The position numbers were made by a program, and so were the translations under genes. A stretch of DNA of 64,000 bases from Closterium sp. Naga37s-1 (lineage: Eukaryota > Streptophyta > Zygnematophyceae > Desmidiales > Closteriaceae), in assembly GCA_947471745.1 (NCBI GenBank), contig CANJKZ010001109.1:5180501-5244500 (forward strand), written 5' to 3'. The notes under the pieces are model-generated. The model did no database searches. It had not been told where the DNA came from and saw nothing but the letters and a program-made list of their open reading frames with translations. Below are positions 57,201 through 64,000 of this stretch, piece by piece. Every line of letters begins with the position of its first letter. The stretch's first letter is position 1.

Positions 57201-60200
57201 GGTGTGGTGTGGTGTGGTGTGGTGTGGTGTGGTGTGGTGTGGTGGTGTCGTGGTGTTGGGAGCCAAGGTGTAAGCCACACAAGGGGTGACTTGTTAGGGT
57301 GAGTTGTGCGGTGTCGTGTCGGGCAGTGTGGTGTGGTGTGGTGGTAAGTCATGCCGTGCCACATCGTGTTGACCCTTCTCTCTCCCCCACTATATCTCCC
57401 CCACGCAGGTCCCTCGGCCAGGCCTCCCCCTCCTTCGCAGCATTCGCCTCGGGCCGAGCAGCCGCATACAAGATCTTCCAGGTCATTCAGCGCATCCCCC
57501 CTATAGACAGCTCCAACCCCGCCGGCGAAACCCCCCCGGACTCTGAAGTAAAAGGCGAACTCGAGCTTCAAAACATCGTCTTCGCATACCCGTCCCGGCC
57601 CGACGTGACCATTTTCAACGGGTTTTCCCTGAAGATCCGGGCAGGGGAGACAGTGGCGCTGGTGGGGGAGAGTGGCAGCGGCAAGTCGACGGTGGTGGCG
57701 CTGGTGGAGCGATTCTACGACCCGCAGAGCGGAGCCGTGCTGCTGGACGGCCGCAGCATCGCCGCTCTCAACCTGCGCTGGCTGCGCCAACACATGGGGC
57801 TCGTCAGCCAGGAGCCAGCGCTCTTTAATGTGTCAATCCGGGATAATATCGCGTATGGGAAGGGCGGAGGGGAGGCGTGGGGAGGGGGTGGAGGGGGAGA
57901 GGGAGAGGGGAAGCTGGGGAGTGGGGTGAGTGATGAGGAGGTGAAGGAGGCGGCGCGGGCGGCAAACATCCACGAGTTTATCGAATCCCTTCCGGATGTA
58001 AGCCCACTTCTGAACTTTTGAGTCACCATACCGTACTTGTCAGCATACACTGGGAAGTTCATTGGACCTCATTGGACGCCCGGTTGTCATGAGCTCATTG
58101 TCAGCAGACACTCACGAGCTCATTGGACTGGATCCCTTCCACATCGAATCATTCGCTGACAAGGGACATGAGTGCCCCAAGAGCCCCCACCCTCTCTCTC
58201 CTTACAACCAATTACTTCGTCTCTAGTTCTCTTCTGTCCTTTCCATTCTTCCCCTTCTTCCTTTATATTTCCCTTTCCCCGCTGCTCCTCATCAGGGCTA
58301 CAACACTCTTGTGGGCGAGCGCGGCACGCAGCTTTCCGGCGGGCAGAAGCAGCGGGTGGCAATGGCTCCGGCGACCCTCAAGGACCCCTCTTTTCTCCCT
58401 TTCCCTTCCCCCCATGCGTCCCTAACCCAGGGCTACAACACTCTAGTGGGCGAGCGTGGCACCCAACTCTCTGGCGGGCAGAAGCAGCGGGTGGCGATCG
58501 CGCGGGCGATCCTCAAGGATCCCTCTTTTTTCCCTTTCCCTTTCCCTTTCCCTTTCCCTTCCCCCCATGCGTCCCTAACCCAGGGCTACAACACTCTCGT
58601 GGGCGAGCGCGGCACGCAGCTCTCAGGCGGGCAGAAGCAGCGGGTGGCGATCGCGCGGGCGATCCTGAAGGATCCGCGGGTGCTGCTGCTGGACGAGGCG
58701 ACGTCAGCTTTGGACGCGGAGAGCGAGAAGGTGGTGCAGGCGGCCTTGGAGCGAGTCATGGTCAGCCGCACCACTGTTGTCGTCGCCCACCGCCTCTCCA
58801 CCGTGCGCGGCGCCGATCGGATCGCTGTGCTGAGCCGAGGGAAGGTGGTGCAGGAGGGGAAGCATGAGGAGCTGATGAAGGAAGGGGGGGCGTATTTGCA
58901 GCTGGTGAAGCTGCAGGAGATGGCTGGGAGTGGGAGGGAAGGGGGTGGGGAGGGTGACGGTGAGGGGGAGGGTGGGAAGGTGGAGGGAGAGGGGAAGGGA
59001 GCGGGGGTGAGTGGTGGGGAGGAGGGGAAGGCGGGGAAGGAAGGGAGTTCGGAGGAGACCAGTAGCAGCAGCAGTGCTGATGGTGATGAGGATGATGATG
59101 ACGAGGATGAGGAGGAGGAGACAGAGGGAGAGGGAGAGGGGGGAGAGGAGGAGGCTGCGGAGGCTGGCAAGGGGGACGGCACAGAGACAGACCCAGAGCA
59201 GGGCGAGAAGGAAGGCGCAGGAGAGAAGGCCAAGAGGGAGAAAGCGGAGAAGAAGGAGAAGAAGAAGCAGAAGAAGAAGGAGAAGAAGGATAAGAAGAGG
59301 AAGATGCGGTCTCCGTTCCTGCGGCTGGCGATGCTGAACAAGCCCGAGTGGCCGTATGCGCTGTCAGGCACGGTGGCAGCAGCGGTGCAGGGCGTCATCC
59401 TGCCCTTCTTCGCCCTCATCCTCTCCCGCATCATCACCGTCTTCTACAACCCAGGTGAGCTGGCTGTGCCACAACCCAGGTGAGCTGGCTGTGCTACAAC
59501 CCAGGTGTGCTGTGCTACAACCCAGGTGTGCTGTGCTACAACCCAGGTGTGCTGTGCTACAACCCAGGTGTGCTTCTGCTGTATGCATCCGAAACATGTT
59601 TCCTCACTTCTCTCTCCCCCTTTTGCTTCCACCCATTCCCTCGTTACCTTCCTCCCGCCCTCCTCAAACCCCCTTGCCCCTTCCCCCCTCTTCCAGACAA
59701 GGCCAAGATGCGCAGCGACGCGGACTTCTGGTCGCTCATGTTTGTCATTCTCGCCGTGGTGGCGTGGGTGTCCCGCACCCTCCAGACGTTCCTCTTCAGC
59801 GTGGCGGGGCAGCACCTCATCTGGCGCATCCGCCGCATGTGCTTCCATTCCGTGCTGCGCCAGGAGATGGCCTGGTTCGACCGCGATGACAACTCCAGGT
59901 GAGCAGCATTCCTGCCTTGAGCATCTCAAGCCCGTAGCTTCAAAGCTTCAAGCCTGTAGCCTGGAGGTTTTGTGCCGTGATCCTCGAGAATCAAGCGTCA
60001 CGCCTCAACCTTACTCAGCAGGACTCGAGCGTCAGAGCTTGCAGCGCCTCATCTGGCGCATCCGCCGCATGTGCTTCCACTCCGTGCTGCGCCAGGAGAT
60101 GGCCTGGTTCGACCGCGACGAGAACTCCAGGTGAGGTTTACACCCTCTGTAAGCCTCGATCGAACCTCAACCCTCAAGTCGCCGCATGTGCTTCCACTCC

Positions 60201-63200
60201 GTGCCGTGCTGCGCCAGGAGATGGCCTGGTTCGACCGCGATTGACAACTCCAGGTACACATTCACTACTTCGCACCCTCCGTAAGCCTCAGCCTCGAGTC
60301 TCACGCGTCAACCTTCACGCTTCGAGCCTGTAGCTTCATGCTTCACCCTCCTTGAGTCTCCTGCCCTGACTTTCAAGCTTCCGGCTGTGAATTCGGTGGT
60401 CCCTCTCTTCCTTCCCTGCCTCTGCTCGCACCTCATGCCTTTCCATCGTTCCTGTTCCCCTCTCGCCCCTTCTCCTTCCCCCAATGCCCCACCGCCCCCC
60501 TTCCCTCGTGCCAACCGCAGTGGTGCCATCGGCTCTCGTCTCTCTTACAACGCAACCCACATGCACTCCATTGTGGGCGGCCCCCCTGATTTCCCTTCTC
60601 ACCCCAATTCTATACCGCCCCCCCTCTTTCCTTTTCCCCCACTCCCAGTGGCGCCATCGGCTCGCGCCTCTCCTCAGACGCCACCCACGTGCACTCCATA
60701 GTGGGCGACCGCCTCTCTCTCATTTTCTCTCTCATTTCGTCCTTCCCGCTCCTCCCTTTCCGCCTCTCCCCTCACCGCCCTGCCAACCGCAGTGGCGCCA
60801 TTGGCTCGCGCCTCTCTTCCGACGCCACCCACGTGCACTCCATAGTGGGCGACCGTCTCTCTCTCGCCGTGCAGAACGCAGCGACGCTCGTGGCGGGGCT
60901 CATCCTGGCGTTCTCGTCCTCGTGGATCCTCTCCTTCATCGTGCTCGCCCAGCTGCCGCTCATCGCTGCCGGCTCCATCTTCCAGATGCGCAGCCTGCAG
61001 GGCTTTGCTGATGATGCCAAGGTGGGTTGTGGGAGAGGGAGAGGGAGGGGGAAGGGGGAAGGGGGAAGGGGGAAGGGGGAGAGAGAGAAGGGGGTGCGTG
61101 GGGGGATGTTGCCGGATCCATCTTCCAGATGCGCAGCCTGCAGGGCTTTGCTGATGATGCCAAGGTGGGTTGTGGGCATCCGGTGGAGTGGGTGCCTTGC
61201 CATGTCATGCCATGCCATGCCATGCCATGCCATGCCATGTCATGCCATGCGCACAATGCCACACGAAACCTCAAGGCCTGCACACTTTCTCAACCCCCAC
61301 CCACCCCCGCATTCCCGAATGAACCCCCCCCTCCTCTCTGTGTCCCCCTGGCAGCAAGCGTACGAGACAGCGACGCGCATAGCATCAGATGCAGTGGGGG
61401 CCATGCGCACAGTGTTACTCAAATTGCCTCCCTACCGTTTCTCGCCCCCCATCGATGCCCCCCCTGCCCTCTGGCAGCAAGCGTACGAGACAGCGACGCG
61501 CATAGCATCGGATGCAGTGGGCGCCATGCGCACGGTGGCGTCGTTTGCAGCAGAGGGCCGAGTCATGGCTCTCTACCACGCCAGTGTTGTCGCTCCTGTC
61601 AAGGCAGGCCTGCGCAAGGCACAGGTACTGGGAAGATGGGGAAAGAGGGGGGGTTAGGAGTGGGGGGGGGGGGGGGAGGGAGTGGAGGAGTGAGCATGGA
61701 GGGCTTTGTGATGGTGCTCTTCCGTCGTCTCTGCTTTTGACACGTCTCAAATAATTACCTCAGCTGCCAATAATTACCTCTGAATGTACAGCTGCATACC
61801 CCTCCGTTGATTCTCTCTTCAAAACCCTCTTCTGAAGTCTTTCCTCCTCCATGTATCCCCCACTCTCCGCCTTCACACTCCTCCATCGCACTCTACCCTT
61901 CCCTTCAACTACCACTCACTCCCCACTCTCTCACCACTCACCTCTCGCTCTCGCTCTCTCCCTCTCTCACCCCACCACAGGTCAGCGGAGCGGGCTTTGG
62001 CTTTGGGCAGTTCTGCCTGTTTGCCGTCTACGGCTTCTCCTTCTGGTGCGGCGGGCAGCTCGTCAAGATCGGCCAGGCTGACTTCCAGTCCGTCTTTCAG
62101 GTGGGTCCCAGGGTGGTTCTGAGGTGAGTCCTCAGGTGACTCAGGTGACTCCTCAGGTGCTCGTCAGGTCCTCTGGTTTCTCAGATGTCTGCTCCATTGA
62201 CTTCCTCTGCATTCCAATGCTCAATGTTTTCACCATTCATCTCATCCCTCCCTTGCACCAATCCCCTCTCCCCCCTACCTCTCCCCTCCCCCCCTTTCCC
62301 CCCCACCAGTCATTCTTCGCAGTGGTATTCACAGCAATGGGAGTGGCACAAACGGCCAGTCTAGCGCCCGACATGGCGACGGCACAGGCAGCAGTCAAGT
62401 CCATCTTCAAGCTGCTGGACCGCCGCTCCCGCATCGACCCCGAGAGGGATGGAGAGGCGCAGACCCCACCCACTCTCCTCTCCCCCCTCCTCCCTCTCCC
62501 CTCCCCTCCCTCTCTTACGTTCAACCTTTTCCTCCTCCCATCTCTCTCCCCTCTCCCGGTCCGCCCCCTTTCCCCCCCACCAGTCATTCTTCGCAGTGGT
62601 ATTCACAGCAATGGGAGTGGCACAGACGGCCAGTCTAGCGCCCGACATGGCGACGGCACAGGCAGCAGTCAAGTCCATCTTCAAGCTGCTGGACCGCCGC
62701 TCTCGCATCGACCCCGAGGGGAAGGGGGAGCGCCCGGAGGAGGGCGTGGGGGGCGAGGTGCAGTTTCAGGAAGTGGTGTTTGCATACCCGTCCCGCCCGC
62801 ACCTCACTGTTCTGCAGGACTTTACACTCACGATTCCGGCTGGCAAGGTGGGTGGGTGGTCAGTGGTAACTCTGAAGCACCATACATCTCACACTTGCAA
62901 TGTGAAACCACTGCACTCACACCACACGGGTGGGTAGACACATGCCACGCGAGCTGCTTAGAAGAAACACCAACTCCACTCCCTCATCTCCTCAGCTTCG
63001 ATTATTCACATGCCCATCAACCTTTTGTCCGCTCATGTCGGCCGCTGCATTTGTCAACCTGCTTTTGGCCCATCCTTCCCCTACCTTCCCCTGCAGACGG
63101 TGGCACTGGTGGGTGAGAGTGGCAGCGGCAAGTCGACGGTGGTGGCGCTGGTGGAGCGATTCTACGACCCGCAGAGCGGAGCCGTGCTGCTGGACGGCCG

Positions 63201-63921
63201 CAGCATCGCCGCTCTCAACCTGCGCTGGCTGCGCCAACACATGGGGCTCGTCAGCCAGGAGCCAGCGCTCTTCAACATCTCCATCCGCAACAATATTGCC
63301 TACGGCCGCGCAGCCACCTATGTTCCGAGCGGCGGGGCCGCTGCTGGTGATGGTGCTGATGCCGATGGTGCTGGTAAGAAGGGCTGTTGGAGCCTTGGTG
63401 ACACTAAGGGGACCCGGGATTCGAGGCGCAGCCGTGATTTCAGGATGAGTAGGGAGAGTGCGGGGAGTGGTGCGGATGGGAGGGAGGAGGAGGAAGAGGA
63501 GCTGGAAGCAGTGACTGAGACTGAGATTGTTGAAGCTGCCAAGTCTGCCAATGCCCATGCATTCATTTCCTCTCTCCCCGAGGCATATGATACCCTGGTA
63601 GGGGAGAGGGGCACCCAGCTGAGTGGGGGGCAGAAGCAGCGGGTGGCGATAGCGCGGGCGATCCTGAAGGACCCGCGGGTGCTGCTGCTGGACGAGGCGA
63701 CGTCAGCTTTGGACGCGGAGAGCGAGAAGGTGGTGCAGGCGGCGCTCGAGCGAGTCATGATCGGCCGCACCACCGTTGTCGTCGCCCACCGCCTCTCCAC
63801 CGTGCGAAGTGCAGACTGCATTGTTGTGATGCAGAAGGGGCGGGTGGTGGAGCAGGGTACCCATGACGAGCTTCTTGCAAAGAAGGGCGCGTATCACCTG
63901 TTGGTGTCAGCGCAACGGTAG
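54221..63921 (+). CDS. ABCB-type (MDR/P-glycoprotein-like) full-length ABC transporter, 13 exons
   Basis: Exons 54221-54823, 55208-55262, 55697-55872, 56350-56571, 56783-57021, 57409-57997, 58584-59454, 59697-59898, 60793-61021, 61478-61624, 61981-62100, 62584-62847, 63097-63921 join in phase to 1513 residues. Layout TMD1-NBD1-linker-TMD2-NBD2. Each NBD has Walker [11 protein letters not shown]-loop VSQEPALFN, signature [19 protein letters not shown], Walker [12 protein letters not shown] and H-loop VVAHRLSTV. The first ~140 residues are an acidic/Lys-rich extension, and the linker (58920-59310) is a long Gly/Glu/Lys stretch; both are larger than usual. Closest in motif order to plant plasma-membrane ABCB exporters (auxin or metabolites); substrate not deducible. 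Both NBDs have low-complexity inserts before the signature. Many exon edges are copied in introns. Confidence 0.93.
54885..55075 (+). repeat. Two downstream edge copies of ABCB exon 1
   Basis: The exon 1 end (DMMNAFGS...MLDQVAK plus gtgggt) is partly repeated at about 54892-54926 and 55025-55070. The palindrome TTGAGGCGCCTCAA at 54979-54992 lies between these copies. Confidence 0.85.
55943..56029 (+). repeat. Downstream edge copy of ABCB exon 3
   Basis: Repeats [20 protein letters not shown] and the exon end with a following GT; nearly identical to 55787-55872. Confidence 0.9.
57060..57160 (+). repeat. Downstream edge copy of ABCB exon 5
   Basis: Repeats [11 protein letters not shown] and [15 protein letters not shown] with the gtgagt donor. 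It is followed by a (GTGGT)n pentanucleotide tract at about 57191-57243. Confidence 0.9.
58296..58583 (+). repeat. Two upstream copies of the NBD1 signature-motif exon start
   Basis: [20 protein letters not shown] after an acceptor occurs at about 58296, 58432 and 58584. Copy 1 has drifted ([11 protein letters not shown]); copy 2 is intact through [10 protein letters not shown]. Only the third continues to Walker B. Copies 2 and 3 are separated by a (CCCTTT)n tract. Confidence 0.92.
60047..60253 (+). repeat. Two downstream edge copies of ABCB exon 8
   Basis: [20 protein letters not shown]...NSR plus donor is copied at about 60047-60131 and, with small indels that break the frame, at 60178-60253. 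Confidence 0.9.
60523..60792 (+). repeat. Two upstream edge copies of ABCB exon 9
   Basis: SGAIGSRLS.(D/N)ATH(V/M)HSIVG after an acceptor occurs at about 60523, 60652 and in the real exon at 60793. Confidence 0.9.
61107..61163 (+). repeat. Downstream edge copy of ABCB exon 9
   Basis: Repeats [17 protein letters not shown] and the gtgggt donor of the exon ending at 61021. A (CATGC)n pentanucleotide tract follows at about 61201-61250. Confidence 0.9.
61355..61420 (+). repeat. Upstream edge copy of ABCB exon 10
   Basis: [20 protein letters not shown] after an acceptor; nearly identical to the real exon at 61478. Confidence 0.9.
62310..62444 (+). repeat. Upstream copy of ABCB exon 12
   Basis: 135 bp matching the real exon start (62584-62718) at 133 positions, with the same acceptor context. 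It then diverges from the exon. Confidence 0.92.
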
Positions 63922-64000
63922 TAGGGCACTTCACATGCGACTTGTTACTGGATGTTGAAAATTTGATGGTATGGGTTTTGTAGTGTTCTGGGGGTAGCAG

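Noticed and set aside
62310..62444. Possibility that the first copy of ABCB exon 12 is a genuine additional exon
   Set aside because: It lacks a proper donor after the copied part, and including it would duplicate a transmembrane/linker segment; the second copy alone keeps phase with both neighbours.
1..64000. tRNA, rRNA or other structured RNA genes
   Set aside because: No cloverleaf, rRNA-like stretch or snRNA motif was recognised by eye on either strand; the only tRNA-related signals are retroelement primer-binding sites.

Overview
The window is nuclear DNA from a green plant, most likely a streptophyte (a charophyte alga or early land plant). Genes are split into many short exons by pyrimidine-rich GT-AG introns. 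There is a DREB-type AP2 factor, a LEA_3/SAG21-like protein, a plastid-type DUF3110-like protein, a full-length ABCB transporter and both Ty3 and Copia LTR retrotransposons. A Closterium-like zygnematophyte is only a guess; no marker settles the species.

Layout: 120-14983 (+) is COG3, the Golgi tethering complex subunit, in about 23 exons, with a 450-bp Tourist-like MITE in one intron. 17108-22172 (-) is a very long Q/A/G-rich AP2/ERF (DREB-type) transcription factor whose reading frame breaks once, inside a minisatellite. 26049-26660 (-) is a two-exon LEA_3/SAG21-like gene. 28153-31200 (-) is a five-exon, probably plastid-targeted DUF3110-like protein. 34582-40104 (-) is a decayed Ty3 chromovirus with 327-bp LTRs and CCATT target duplication. 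40254-40884 (+) is a small membrane-protein gene or gene fragment with duplicated exons. 42030-42311 (-) is a LINE reverse-transcriptase remnant. 42817-51850 (+) is a Copia element with 1068-bp LTRs and AAATG target duplication; a 1510-bp TRIM-like element (146-bp LTRs, CTGCG duplication) is nested in its 3' LTR. 54221-63921 (+) is a complete 13-exon ABCB transporter of about 1513 residues. The host genes are functionally unrelated (Golgi traffic, transcription, stress, plastid, membrane export); there is no operon-like logic.

The most unusual property is structural. In COG3 and ABCB, most exons have one to three imperfect 'shadow' copies of one edge lying in the adjacent intron. Copies upstream of an exon carry the acceptor AG plus the exon start; copies downstream carry the exon end plus the donor GT. 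A short dispersed palindrome, TTTTGAGGCGCCTCAAAA or the compensated form TTTTGAGACGTCTCAAAA, repeatedly sits between the two copies, against the downstream one. I consider this palindrome/duplication association the best candidate for something undescribed here. The two nucleotide-binding domains of ABCB also share a 158-bp perfectly identical stretch, which points to intragenic gene conversion.
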